64,000 bases of DNA from NCBI GenBank assembly GCA_017622815.1, contig JAGAQH010000024.1:96385-160384 (forward strand), in the 5' to 3' direction. The position numbers and the translations under genes were made by a program. This stretch comes from Bacteroidaceae bacterium (lineage in GTDB: Bacteria > Bacteroidota > Bacteroidia > Bacteroidales > Bacteroidaceae). Under the pieces are notes generated by a model. It was not told the DNA's origin. It searched no databases and saw nothing but the letters and a program-made list of their open reading frames with translations. Shown here one piece after another: positions 9,765 to 18,201 of this stretch (positions within the stretch are counted from its first letter, which is position 1; each line of letters begins with the position of its first letter).

Positions 9765-11459
9765 TTATTTTTCCTCTTTCATCTTCTGCGCCATGATGGC
9801 AAGTTCGGCCTTGAGAGCCTCCACCTTCTTCTGCATCTGGTCTACCAGAGAGTTGCCCTTCTTGGATGAGGCGGTGAGGAAACCGATATTGTTCTCGTAG
9901 GTGCGGATTTCAGCCTGCAACTGTTCGTAGATACGCTGCATGCGCTGGCGGTCGCCACCTGCAACCTCCTGTATCTTCTGGAAGCGTCCGGCAGTACGTG
10001 CCTGGATGCGTGCACCGCGTGCACGGTCGTAGAGTTGGTCGCACACCTGGCGGTATTGGGTGTATGCCTGGTCCTTCTCCTTGAAGGGAACGTGGCCCAC
10101 GGCATTCCACTTGGCCTGCAACTCCTTTACTGCATCCAGATTTACTTCGCCTTCGCCCTCGAGCAGAGCCTGCAGTTGTGCGGTAATCTCCTGCTTCTGG
10201 CGGAGGTTCTGCTTCTGCTGGTCGCGCTCGCCGCTATTGGCCTGCTTCTTGGCGTCGAAGAAGGTGTCGCATGCGGTGGTGAATTCCTTCCAGAGCTGGT
10301 CGCTGTACTTGCGGGGTACGGGACCAGTGGCCTTCCATTCCTTCTGCAGGGCCACCAGAGCGTCTGTTGTGGCACGCCAGTCGGTGCTGGTGCTCAGTTC
10401 CTGAGCCTTGGCAACGAGGGCCTTTTTCTTTTCCAGGTTCTCTGCCTGGCCGTCCTTGATGTTCTTGTAGAATTCAGCCTTGCGTGTGAAGAAGTGGTCG
10501 CAGGTCTGGCGGAAGCGCTCGAAGATGGCGGTGTTCTGCTTCTGTGGAGCAAAGCCTATGGTACGCCATTGTGCCTGGAGTTCCAGAACCTGCTTGGTGA
10601 GGGCGTCCCATTCTATCTTCTTGCCCTCGGCCTCGGTCTGGCTCAGCAGTGCTTCTGCCTGCTCGCACAGAGCGGTCTTCTTCTCCAGATTCTCTGCCTC
10701 GCGTGCCTTGATGCCCTCGAAGTGAGCCTGATGGCGCTTGTTTATCTCGGTGGATGCGTTCTTGAAACGTGCCCACAGTTCTTCGCGCAGGTCACGCTCC
10801 ACGGGACCTGTCTCCTTCCACTGCTGGTGCAGGGCCTGCAACTGTCCGAAGGCGCTGATGACGTCCTCCACGGCAAGCAGTGCTTCTGCCTTTTCGCACA
10901 GGTCGGTCTTAATCTCCAGGTTCTTGCGGAAGTCATAGTCGCGCATCTCGTGGCCCAACTTCAGCAGGTCATAGTATTGCTCGGTGTAGAGTTGGTAGTT
11001 CTTCCAAATCTCCGTGCTCTGCTCGGCAGGAACGGCACCGATTTCCTTCCATGCCTGTTGCAACTGCTTGAACTGGTCGAAGTTTGCGCCCACCTCCTCG
11101 GGAGTGGTGGTCAGTTGCTGAATCTGTTCCAGGATGGCGGTCTTGCGCTGGAGGTTTTCTGCACGTTCTTCCTGAAGGCGCAGTTGCTCTGCGGCACGGC
11201 GTTCGCGTATGGCCTGCATGGCCTGGCGGAAGGTCTCTTCCTGAGGATCCATTACGGGAACATAGGTTGCGGGGTCGCCACCCTGTTCGATGTACTCTTG
11301 GCGTGCCTGCTGGAGCGCCTGGTTGTGATAACGGTAGAAGAGTTGCTTGAGTTGTTCCACATCGGCCTTTTCGGGGATGAGTTCTGCCTGTGCCAGTTCC
11401 TGTGCACGAGCCACAACCTCTTCTTTAGTGTTGAGTTGTATGTTTCCTATATTTTCCAT
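9765..11459 (-). CDS. DUF349 repeat protein
   Basis: This 564-residue, highly charged, almost entirely helical protein is built from several DUF349 units of roughly 70-80 residues. Each contains a W..IG.VP-type motif (for example WKEIGAVPAEQSTEIWKNY and WKATGPVPRKYSDQLWKEF) and ends in a basic stretch before the next EN(L)EKK helix. The C-terminal 60 residues look like a coiled coil. No signal peptide or membrane segment is present, so it is probably cytoplasmic. The molecular function of DUF349 in Bacteroidetes is not known to me. The ATG at 11459 (MENIGNIQLN) is the natural start. It is monocistronic with its own terminator. Confidence 0.9.
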   Translation of the reverse strand: MENIGNIQLNTKEEVVARAQELAQAELIPEKADVEQLKQLFYRYHNQALQQARQEYIEQGGDPATYVPVMDPQEETFRQAMQAIRERRAAEQLRLQEERAENLQRKTAILEQIQQLTTTPEEVGANFDQFKQLQQAWKEIGAVPAEQSTEIWKNYQLYTEQYYDLLKLGHEMRDYDFRKNLEIKTDLCEKAEALLAVEDVISAFGQLQALHQQWKETGPVERDLREELWARFKNASTEINKRHQAHFEGIKAREAENLEKKTALCEQAEALLSQTEAEGKKIEWDALTKQVLELQAQWRTIGFAPQKQNTAIFERFRQTCDHFFTRKAEFYKNIKDGQAENLEKKKALVAKAQELSTSTDWRATTDALVALQKEWKATGPVPRKYSDQLWKEFTTACDTFFDAKKQANSGERDQQKQNLRQKQEITAQLQALLEGEGEVNLDAVKELQAKWNAVGHVPFKEKDQAYTQYRQVCDQLYDRARGARIQARTAGRFQKIQEVAGGDRQRMQRIYEQLQAEIRTYENNIGFLTASSKKGNSLVDQMQKKVEALKAELAIMAQKMKEEK

Positions 11460-11551
11460 AATTCTATGTTGGGCGTTAAGAGATGAACGTTGAAGGTTTA
11501 ACGTTTAAAGTTTAACGATGGACTTGATGTTCGTATCTGTTATTATTGTAG

Positions 11552-11609
11552 GGACTCGGCATGCCGGGTCCGTTTCTGCTCTTGTTGTCGGACACGGCAT
11601 GCCGTGTCC
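11552..11609. repeat. Palindromic repeat pair, one perfect 20-bp palindrome
   Basis: 11590-11609 is the perfect palindrome GGACACGGCATGCCGTGTCC. 11552-11571 is a diverged copy. The same 20-mer recurs at 17665-17684 and a half copy lies at 63771-63787, all in non-coding DNA. Confidence 0.8.
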
Positions 11610-11670
11610 CTACCATGCTTCTGCTCCCGCTTACTCGCAGTTTTCCGTTTTCCGTTTCCCGTTTCTATAT

Positions 11671-11708
11671 ACTCCCTCCCATAGAGGGGAGGGTCGGGGA
11701 GGGGTCTT
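11671..11708. repeat. 38-bp G/C-rich repeat, copy 1 (3' of corA)
   Basis: This 38-bp sequence is the reverse complement, with one mismatch, of 14580-14617. Relative to the upstream gene both copies point the same way and touch the stop codon. It can fold into a G/C-rich hairpin and may act as the corA terminator. Confidence 0.8.
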
Positions 11709-12633
11709 AAATCCACTTCTTGTGTCTGAAGAACCACCAGAACAGCACCGTTATGCATGCCGTCAGTACTATTGCCACGGGGAAGCCCCACCAGGCACGT
11801 TCCATGCCGTTGATGAGGTTCATGCCGAACAATGACGCTATGAGTGTGGGGAACATCATTATAATGGAGATGGACGTCAGCATCTTCATGACCTGCGACA
11901 CGTTGTTGTTGATCAGGTTGGCATAGGTGTCCATGGTGGAGTCCAGAATGTTTGTGTATATGCCTGCCGTTTCTCTGGCCTGTGCGAACTCGATGTTCAC
12001 GTCCTCGATGAGGTCGGCATCCAGTTCGTCCACCTTCAGTTTGAACTTCAGTTTGGAGAGCAGTGTCTCGTTGCCTCGGATGGAAGTGACGAAGTATGTG
12101 AGCGAATCCTGCAGGCGCGACAGGGCGATGAGGTCGGCATTGTCCACCTTGCGGTCCAGATTGCGCTTGCTCTGGTCTATGAGCGCCTGTATCTGCTTCA
12201 GGCGTTTCAGATACCACACGGCACTGCTCAGGAACAGGCGGAATACCATGTCCACGGAGTCGGTAAATCCAAGGCCTCGTCTCTGCTGGTAGGTGACGAA
12301 GTCAATCATCATGTTTGTCTCGAAGTTGCACACCGTGATGCAGATGTCGCCCTTCATGATGATACCCAAGGGTATGGTAGTGTATGGCGTGCGGGAACGT
12401 ACTTCCTTGACGTAGGGGATACGCAGGATTATCAGAACCCACCCCTCGTCGCGGTCGTAACGTGGCCGCTCGTCGGTATCGGCAATGTCGCCAAGGAAAT
12501 ATTCCGGTATGCCCAGTGTCTGCTCCAGAAACTGGGTGTCGTCTTCGTCGGGACAGGTAATCTGAACCCAGCAGTTGGGTTTCCATTCTTCGATGGCCCG
12601 GAGTCCGTTTTGTGTATTCCAGAAGGTTCTCAC
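11707..12633 (-). CDS. corA: CorA-family divalent cation transporter
   Basis: This 308-residue protein has a long cytoplasmic N-terminal domain and two C-terminal membrane helices. The GMN selectivity motif is at about 270-272, within LFGMNLINGMERAWWG. The second helix ends in a basic tail (FRHKKWI). It should mediate Mg2+ (possibly Co2+ or Ni2+) uptake across the inner membrane. The loop after GMN lacks the classical acidic MPEL sequence and reads INGMER, a variation known among CorA relatives. It is monocistronic, with a TATATTTG element at 12674-12681. Confidence 0.93.
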   Translation of the reverse strand: MRTFWNTQNGLRAIEEWKPNCWVQITCPDEDDTQFLEQTLGIPEYFLGDIADTDERPRYDRDEGWVLIILRIPYVKEVRSRTPYTTIPLGIIMKGDICITVCNFETNMMIDFVTYQQRRGLGFTDSVDMVFRLFLSSAVWYLKRLKQIQALIDQSKRNLDRKVDNADLIALSRLQDSLTYFVTSIRGNETLLSKLKFKLKVDELDADLIEDVNIEFAQARETAGIYTNILDSTMDTYANLINNNVSQVMKMLTSISIIMMFPTLIASLFGMNLINGMERAWWGFPVAIVLTACITVLFWWFFRHKKWI

Positions 12634-12673
12634 TTCAGTACTTTATTTGATGCCGTTGAGACAAAAATGCCTA

Positions 12674-12681
12674 CAAATATA
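12674..12681 (-). promoter_or_regulatory. -7 promoter element (TATATTTG) of corA
   Basis: The minus strand reads TATATTTG, 40 nt upstream of the corA ATG. Confidence 0.5.
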
Positions 12682-12750
12682 TAAAAAAGTAGTTAAAGGA
12701 GCGGGCAAACTTGTCTTTTTTTGTTAAAACGCGGGTTCTTTTGCCCGTTT

Positions 12751-13518
12751 TCACTGTTGTCGGGCCTCAATGTCGTTGGTCAGTTGCACAAATTGCTCCA
12801 CGGAAAGTTGTTCTGGGCGCAGGGCGCCGAATGGATGCTCTGCAGGAATCAGTCCTTTCAGCGAACCGCGCAGCATCTTGCGCCTCTGCTGGAAACTCTG
12901 CTTCACTATGCGGGTGAGCAGGGACACGTCGCATCCTGGGTCGGTTACCCCGTTGCGTGTCATGCGTATGACGGCAGAGTGAACCTTGGGAGGCGGGTTG
13001 AACACGCCGGGAGGTACGGTGAAGAGGTATTCCACGTCGTACCACAACTGTATGAGCACCGTGATGATGCCGAAGGCCTTTGTGCCGGGCTTGGCGGCAA
13101 GGCGCTCGGCCACCTCCTTCTGTATCATGCCCGTGCAACAGGGGATATAGTCCTTGTAGTCGAGCATCTTGAAGAATATCTGCGAGGAGATGTTGTAGGG
13201 GTAGTTGCCCGTCAGCACGAACTGTCCTCCCTGGAAGGTGCGGTCGAGGTGCATCTTCAGGAAGTCGTCGGCAATGATGTTGTCCTCAAAGTCGGGATAG
13301 GTGCGCCTGAGGTAATCCACGCTCTCCGAGTCCAGTTCCACCACCTTCAGGGGTCGTGGCTTCTGCATCAGGTATTGCGTCATCACGCCCATGCCGGGCC
13401 CTACTTCCAGCACGGGAAGGTCGGGGCAGGCGTCCACGGTGTCAGCAATGCGGCGTGCTATGCTCAGGTCTGTCAAAAAGTGTTGCCCGAGAAACTTTTT
13501 CGGCTTAACGAGGGACAT
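12751..13518 (-). CDS. rsmA: 16S rRNA dimethyladenosine transferase RsmA (KsgA)
   Basis: This 255-residue SAM-dependent enzyme dimethylates the two adjacent adenosines in the 3'-terminal 16S rRNA hairpin. Motif I is VLEVGPGMG (36-44), the acidic SAM-ribose residue is in VVELDSE (59-65), and the catalytic NYPYNIS is at 105-111 (NLPYNIS in many orthologues). I chose the ATG at 13518 (MSLVKPKKFLGQHFL), which matches the family N-terminus. A start at 13545 would add nine residues overlapping the divergent promoter region. Confidence 0.95.
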   Translation of the reverse strand: MSLVKPKKFLGQHFLTDLSIARRIADTVDACPDLPVLEVGPGMGVMTQYLMQKPRPLKVVELDSESVDYLRRTYPDFEDNIIADDFLKMHLDRTFQGGQFVLTGNYPYNISSQIFFKMLDYKDYIPCCTGMIQKEVAERLAAKPGTKAFGIITVLIQLWYDVEYLFTVPPGVFNPPPKVHSAVIRMTRNGVTDPGCDVSLLTRIVKQSFQQRRKMLRGSLKGLIPAEHPFGALRPEQLSVEQFVQLTNDIEARQQ

Positions 13519-13534
13519 ATACGGGAAATTTTTG

Positions 13535-13542
13535 TATTTTTG
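13535..13542 (+). promoter_or_regulatory. -7 promoter element (TATTTTTG) for the LPG-synthase-like gene
   Basis: TATTTTTG sits in the short gap between the divergent rsmA and membrane-protein genes, 55 nt before the GTG start. Confidence 0.5.
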
Positions 13543-13597
13543 CATACGAAGATACGGAGATTTAAGTAATGTACCAAAGAAATCGCCTTTTTATTTC

Positions 13598-14578
13598 GTG
13601 AAGCAAGCCCTAAAATACATACTGAGAATAGGTTTCCCGCTGGTCCTGGCTGCCGTGATATTGCACTGGATGTACCGTGGTGTGGATTGGGGCGCCGTGT
13701 GGGCGGCCCTGGAGGGAGGCATGAACTGGTGGTGGATGCTGCTGAGCATGCCCTTCGGCGTGTCCGCACAGATGTTCAGGGCCCTGCGATGGAGGGTGGT
13801 GCTGAAGCCCATGGGCGAGAAAGCACGCCTGTCCACCTGTTGCAACAGCATCTTCCTGAGTTATGCCTCTTCCCTGGCCATCCCCCGTGTGGGCGAGGTG
13901 CTCAGGTGCGGTGTGCTCTCGAAGTACGAGAATATCAGTTTCACCCGTCTTGTTGGCTCCGTGGTGAGCGAGCGCGTGGTGGACATGGGCATGGTGTTCC
14001 TCTTCTCTGTGGTGACCATGCTCACGCAGATACCCGTCTTCCTGGACTTCTTCGACAAGACGGGCATCAATCTTCCAGGTTTCCTCGGCAGCCTCACTTC
14101 CACAGGTTACTGGGTTACCGCCATCTGTGCCCTGTCGGCCATGGGACTTGTGTGGCTGCTGGTAAAGAAACTGAAACTGTTCTCACGCACCAAGGAGAAG
14201 TTGTCCAAACTGATGGAGGGCATGATGAGCGTGGCACGCCTCAAGAACCCGTGGCTCTTCCTCCTGTATAGCGTGGGCATCTGGGTAAGTTACTACCTGC
14301 ACTTCTACATAGCCTTCTATTGCTTCGACTACACCGCCGGCCTCGGTCCCGTGGCTGCCCTTGTGGCCTTTGTGGTAGGATGCTTTGCCGTGCTGGTTCC
14401 CACCCCCAACGGAGCAGGCCCCTGGCACTTCGTGGTGAAGACCGTACTGGTGCTCTATGGCGTGCAGGACAACGATGCCGCCGTATTCGCCCTCATAGTG
14501 CACACCCTGCAGACAATGCTCACCGTGCTGCTCGGCCTATATGCCCTGGCCGCTCTGGCAATGACGAGAATGAAGTAA
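13598..14578 (+). CDS. Lysylphosphatidylglycerol-synthase-type transmembrane protein (YbhN/AglD-like)
   Basis: This 326-residue multi-pass membrane protein resembles the transmembrane half of MprF/LPG synthases (UPF0104). Typical segments are visible: SAQMFRALRWRVVL, SYASSLAIPRVGEVLRCGVL, VVSERVVDMGMVF, and the late VLVPTPNGAGPWHF. The synthetic domain is absent, so a lipid-handling or flippase-like role is inferred. I selected GTG at 13598 (MKQALKYILRIGFPL), since no in-frame ATG fits and the promoter excludes longer starts. The stop is followed immediately by the 38-bp repeat. Confidence 0.8.
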   Translation: MKQALKYILRIGFPLVLAAVILHWMYRGVDWGAVWAALEGGMNWWWMLLSMPFGVSAQMFRALRWRVVLKPMGEKARLSTCCNSIFLSYASSLAIPRVGEVLRCGVLSKYENISFTRLVGSVVSERVVDMGMVFLFSVVTMLTQIPVFLDFFDKTGINLPGFLGSLTSTGYWVTAICALSAMGLVWLLVKKLKLFSRTKEKLSKLMEGMMSVARLKNPWLFLLYSVGIWVSYYLHFYIAFYCFDYTAGLGPVAALVAFVVGCFAVLVPTPNGAGPWHFVVKTVLVLYGVQDNDAAVFALIVHTLQTMLTVLLGLYALAALAMTRMK

Positions 14579-14579
14579 A

Positions 14580-14617
14580 AAGACCCCTCCCCGGCCCTCC
14601 CCTCTATGGGAGGGAGT
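14580..14617. repeat. 38-bp G/C-rich repeat, copy 2
   Basis: This is the inverted copy of 11671-11708 with one mismatch. It begins 2 nt after the stop of the membrane-protein gene and can form a hairpin (CCCTCCC / GGGAGGG). Confidence 0.8.
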
Positions 14618-14739
14618 GTGTAGAAAAGGGGTATGGGGAACGCCTCGTGAAGCAACGGTCCTCGCATCGTGTTGCGAAGGTCCTCGCAACGTGAAGCGAT
14701 AGGCTTCGCCTCGAGAGACAGGAAACACTAGCCCCACCA

Positions 14740-14808
14740 TAGGTCTCCCTAGGCCCTCCTAGGCCTTCCTAGGTTCTCCTAGATCTTCCTAGGCCTTCCT
14801 AGCCCCCT
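14740..14808. repeat. Period-10 tandem array (TAGGYYYYCC)
   Basis: Seven nearly exact 10-bp units run through here (TAGGTCTCCC, TAGGCCCTCC, TAGGCCTTCC, TAGGTTCTCC, TAGATCTTCC, TAGGCCTTCC, TAGCCCCCT). The array ends about 30 nt before pepD. Confidence 0.8.
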
Positions 14809-14837
14809 ATTCAAAACCAAACCTAAAACCAAATATT

Positions 14838-16283
14838 ATGAATATCAACGACCTTAACCCAAGAGAGATTTGGCAGAACTTCCATCTGCTTACACAAGTG
14901 CCCCGTCCGAGCGGACATTTGCAGAAGGTACAGGAATTCCTCCTTCAGTGGGCTGCCGAGCGTGGCATAGAGGCATTCAAGGACAATGCCGAGAACATCG
15001 TCATGCGCAAGCCCGCCACTCCCGGCAAGGAGGGTTGCCGCACTGCCGTGATGCAGGCACACATGGACATGGTGCCCCAGAAGACAGACGAGAGCACCCA
15101 CAACTTCGAGACCGACCCCATCCAGACATGGGTAGACGGTGAATGGCTCAAGGCAAAGGGTACCACCCTGGGTGCCGACGACGGTATCGGTGTGGCTGCC
15201 ATCATGGCCGTTTTCGAGTCAAAGGACATAGAGCATGGACCTCTGGAGGCTCTGATCACCGCCGACGAGGAAACCTGCATGTACGGTGTTAACCATCTGA
15301 GTGCCGACACCCTGAAGGGCGACATCCTGCTGAACATCGACAACGAGAACATGGGAGAGTTCGTCATCGGCAGTGCCGGTGGCGTGAACATCACCGCCAC
15401 AATGAAATACCAGGAGGTGGACACCGATGCCGAGGACGTTGCCGTCAAGGTAAGCGTGGCAGGTCTGCGCGGTGGTCACTCCGGTTTGGAAATTAACGAA
15501 GGCCGCGGCAATGCCAACAAGTTGCTGGCACGCATCGTTCGTCAGGCCATCCTGGACGATGAGGCCCGTCTGGCCACATGGCACGGAGGTAACATGCGCA
15601 ATGCCATCCCCCGTACTGCCGAGGCAGTGCTCACTCTGCCCAAGGAGAATGTGGAGGACCTGAAGGAACTCTGCGAGTTCTGCCAGAAGCAGTTTGTAGA
15701 CGAGTACCGTGGTGTGGAGCACAGCATAGAGGTAAGCATGGAGCAGGTGGAACTGCCCGCAAAGCAAGTTCCCGTGGAGATTCAGGACAATCTGGTCAGC
15801 GCCATCATGGCATGCCACAACGGCGTCCTGCGCTTCATTCCCAGCATCCCCACCGTGGTGGAGACCAGCAGCAACCTTGCCATCATCAACATCGGTGGCG
15901 GTGATGCCGAGATACTCATCCTGGCACGAAGCAGTTGCGACACCCAGCTGGAGTTCCTGCAGGAGATGATGGTATGCACCTTCGGCATGGTTGGCATGAA
16001 GGTGGAGTTCGGTGGCCAGTATGGCAGTTGGCAACCCAACTTCGACTCTCCCATCGTGGCAAAGATGGTGGACGTGTACAAGCAGTGCTTCAACGAGGAT
16101 GCCAAGGTGGAGGTATGCCACGCCGGCTTGGAGTGCAGCATCATCGGTGCCCTGTATCCCAATATGGATCTCGTGAGCTTCGGCCCCACAATGCGCTCTC
16201 CCCACACTCCCGACGAGCGTTGCAACATCCCCAGCGTAGAGAAGTTCTGGACATTCCTCAAGGCTCTGCTGGCAAGCATTTAA
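14838..16283 (+). CDS. pepD: Aminoacyl-histidine dipeptidase PepD (M20 family)
   Basis: This 481-residue cytosolic di-zinc peptidase hydrolyses Xaa-His and other dipeptides. M20 metal and catalytic residues are visible: HMDMVPQ (His75, catalytic Asp77), LGADDGIG (Asp114) and TADEET (catalytic Glu144, metal Glu145). The lid-domain motif GGHSGLEINEGRGN follows. The C-terminal HAGLECSIIG supplies the last metal His. Length is normal for PepD. It starts with ATG after a pyrimidine-rich repeat tract and stands apart from ilvA by an inverted heptamer array. Confidence 0.94.
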   Translation: MNINDLNPREIWQNFHLLTQVPRPSGHLQKVQEFLLQWAAERGIEAFKDNAENIVMRKPATPGKEGCRTAVMQAHMDMVPQKTDESTHNFETDPIQTWVDGEWLKAKGTTLGADDGIGVAAIMAVFESKDIEHGPLEALITADEETCMYGVNHLSADTLKGDILLNIDNENMGEFVIGSAGGVNITATMKYQEVDTDAEDVAVKVSVAGLRGGHSGLEINEGRGNANKLLARIVRQAILDDEARLATWHGGNMRNAIPRTAEAVLTLPKENVEDLKELCEFCQKQFVDEYRGVEHSIEVSMEQVELPAKQVPVEIQDNLVSAIMACHNGVLRFIPSIPTVVETSSNLAIINIGGGDAEILILARSSCDTQLEFLQEMMVCTFGMVGMKVEFGGQYGSWQPNFDSPIVAKMVDVYKQCFNEDAKVEVCHAGLECSIIGALYPNMDLVSFGPTMRSPHTPDERCNIPSVEKFWTFLKALLASI

Positions 16284-16400
16284 GGAAACGGAAAACGGAA
16301 AGGTGAAAACGGAAAACTACTTCGCTTATTACTCATCCTTCGGTTTTCACCTTCCCGTTTGAAAAAGTTTTCCGTTTTCCGTTTTCCGTTTTCCGTTTGA
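16284..16400. repeat. Inverted AAACGGA-type heptamer array
   Basis: The left arm (16284-16317) is made of AAACGGA-like heptamers. The right arm (16338-16400) is the inverted TTTTCCG form, with at least four direct units. Only about 20 nt separate the arms, so the pepD-ilvA spacer could fold into one long hairpin. Confidence 0.75.
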
Positions 16401-16404
16401 ATCG

Positions 16405-17607
16405 ATGAACTTAGACGAACTATACAAGGCACGTTATGTGCTCAACGGCATTATCCGTCGCACGGACCTGGTTCAGGCACCGCGCCTGAATCCGGATGCC
16501 GACATCTACCTGAAGCCCGAGAACCTGCAGGTGACGGGTTCCTTCAAGGTGCGTGGCGCATGCTACAAGATATCCCAACTCTCCGACGAGGAGAAGGCCC
16601 GTGGCGTAATAGCCTGTTCGGCAGGCAACCATGCCCAGGGTGTTGCCCTTGGTGCCACGCATGCCGGGGTGAAGTCCCTCATCTGTCTGCCCGAAGGTGC
16701 TCCCATCAGCAAGGTGGAGGCTACACGCCGCTATGGCGCGGAGATATGCCTGGTGCCCGGAGTTTACGACGATGCCTATCAGCATGCTCTGAAGTTGCGC
16801 GACGAGCACGGCTACACTTTCGTGCATCCCTTTGACGATGAAAAGGTGATAGCAGGGCAGGGCACTATAGGTCTGGAACTTCTGGAGCAGTTGCCCGATG
16901 TCCAGTGCGTAATAGTACCAATCGGCGGAGGCGGTCTTGCCAGCGGTGTTGCCTATGCCATAAAGAGCCTAAACCCCTCTGTGGAGGTCTGGGGCGTGCA
17001 GGCGGCAGGAGCGCCAAGCATGTACCATAGCGTTGCCGATGGCCATATCATGCGCCTGCCCAATGTCAGCACCGTTGCCGACGGCATTGCCGTGAAGCAG
17101 CCGGGCGAACTGACCTACGACCTGTGCCACAAGCATCTGGACGGCATAGTCACCGTAACGGAGGACGAGATATGCGCCGCCATCCTTGCCATCATCGAGC
17201 AGCAGAAGATGGTTGTCGAGGGCGCCGGTGCCGTGGCGGTTGCCGCCGCCATGTTCAACAAGGTTCCCATTGCCGGCAAGAAGACAATCTGCATCCTCAG
17301 TGGCGGTAATGTGGATGTTACCATCCTGAACCGTGTCATCCACCGAGGTCTGGTGAAGAGCGGACGCATCTGCAAACTGACCCTCACCCTCGAGGACAAA
17401 CCCGGCCAGCTCGTTGGCGTCAGCCAGATAATATCCTCCATGGGAGGCAACGTGGTGAAGGTGAACCACGAGCGCAGCGACGACTCCAACCGCGTAACCG
17501 ACTGCATCCTGCAACTCCAGGTGGAAACCCGCAACCACGAGCACGTCGATTCCATCCGCAAGGCCCTGATAGAAGCCGGCTTCAACACTCAGTGCCAAGT
17601 GTATTGA
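16405..17607 (+). CDS. ilvA: Threonine ammonia-lyase (threonine dehydratase) with ACT domain
   Basis: This 400-residue PLP enzyme converts threonine to 2-oxobutanoate via 2-aminocrotonate/2-iminobutanoate, the first step of isoleucine synthesis. Lys48 in TGSFKVRGA should bind PLP, and GGGGLASG (about 174-181) is the phosphate-binding loop. Residues about 325-400 form a single ACT-like domain (LTLEDKPGQLVGVSQIISSM), so it resembles the shorter TdcB/IlvA type rather than the 514-residue E. coli IlvA. The next gene downstream, ridA, removes the reactive enamine/imine product. Confidence 0.93.
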   Translation: MNLDELYKARYVLNGIIRRTDLVQAPRLNPDADIYLKPENLQVTGSFKVRGACYKISQLSDEEKARGVIACSAGNHAQGVALGATHAGVKSLICLPEGAPISKVEATRRYGAEICLVPGVYDDAYQHALKLRDEHGYTFVHPFDDEKVIAGQGTIGLELLEQLPDVQCVIVPIGGGGLASGVAYAIKSLNPSVEVWGVQAAGAPSMYHSVADGHIMRLPNVSTVADGIAVKQPGELTYDLCHKHLDGIVTVTEDEICAAILAIIEQQKMVVEGAGAVAVAAAMFNKVPIAGKKTICILSGGNVDVTILNRVIHRGLVKSGRICKLTLTLEDKPGQLVGVSQIISSMGGNVVKVNHERSDDSNRVTDCILQLQVETRNHEHVDSIRKALIEAGFNTQCQVY

Positions 17608-17611
17608 GGAA

Positions 17612-17790
17612 CGGAAAACGGAAAACGGAAAGGGGAAAACTGTTAGTAAGCGAGAGCGTGGTAGGGACACGGCATGCCGTGTCCGCCAATTCCGAATACT
17701 CCGAGCCATCCGCCCTCTCCGAACCCTCTGGTTCCTCTGAGTCCTCTTGCCTCCTCTTGCCTCCTCTAAATCCCCCTCCCCCTAGCCCCC
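17612..17790. repeat. ilvA-ridA spacer: heptamers, palindrome and pyrimidine-rich tract
   Basis: The spacer holds direct AAACGGA-type heptamers (17612-17636), the perfect palindrome GGACACGGCATGCCGTGTCC (17665-17684) and a pyrimidine-rich stretch (about 17695-17790) built of CCTCT-like words. No gene is visible. Confidence 0.7.
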
Positions 17791-17826
17791 GACACAACAT
17801 TATACATTATTTATAAAGCAACAACT

Positions 17827-18201
17827 ATGAAAGTAATCAGCACAGACAAGGCACCTGCCGCTATCGGCCCTTACAGCCAGGCGATAGAGGCAAATGGTAT
17901 GGTATTCTGCAGTGGCCAGATCCCCATTGACCCAGCCACAGGAGTATTCGTAGAAGGCGGCATCCAGGAACAGACACGTCAGGTGCTCACCAATGCCTCT
18001 CAGGTATTGGCTGCAGCAGGAACCGACCTGTCCCATGTTGTCAAGACAACAGTTTTCCTCAGCGACATGGCCAACTTCGTTGCCATGAACGAGGTATATG
18101 CTCAGTTCTTCTCCCAACCCTTCCCTGCCCGCTCTGCCGTAGCAGTGAAGGACCTGCCCAAAGGTGCACTGGTTGAGATAGAGGTCCTGGCAGTTAAGTA
18201 G
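17827..18201 (+). CDS. ridA: RidA family 2-iminobutanoate/2-iminopropanoate deaminase
   Basis: This 124-residue protein has the normal length. Its motifs are APAAIGPYSQAI at the start, VFCSGQIPIDPATG, the conserved VVKTTVFLSDMANFVAMN, and the C-terminal PARSAVAVKDLPKGALVEIE containing the active-site Arg. RidA hydrolyses enamine/imine intermediates released by PLP enzymes such as threonine dehydratase, preventing damage by 2-aminoacrylate. Its place after ilvA fits that role. The ATG at 17827 is unambiguous. Confidence 0.95.
   Translation: MKVISTDKAPAAIGPYSQAIEANGMVFCSGQIPIDPATGVFVEGGIQEQTRQVLTNASQVLAAAGTDLSHVVKTTVFLSDMANFVAMNEVYAQFFSQPFPARSAVAVKDLPKGALVEIEVLAVK

Noticed and set aside
8843-12292. 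Frames opposite cdsA, DUF349 and corA genes
   Set aside because: All lie antisense to genes with strong family motifs and have no promoter or motif of their own.
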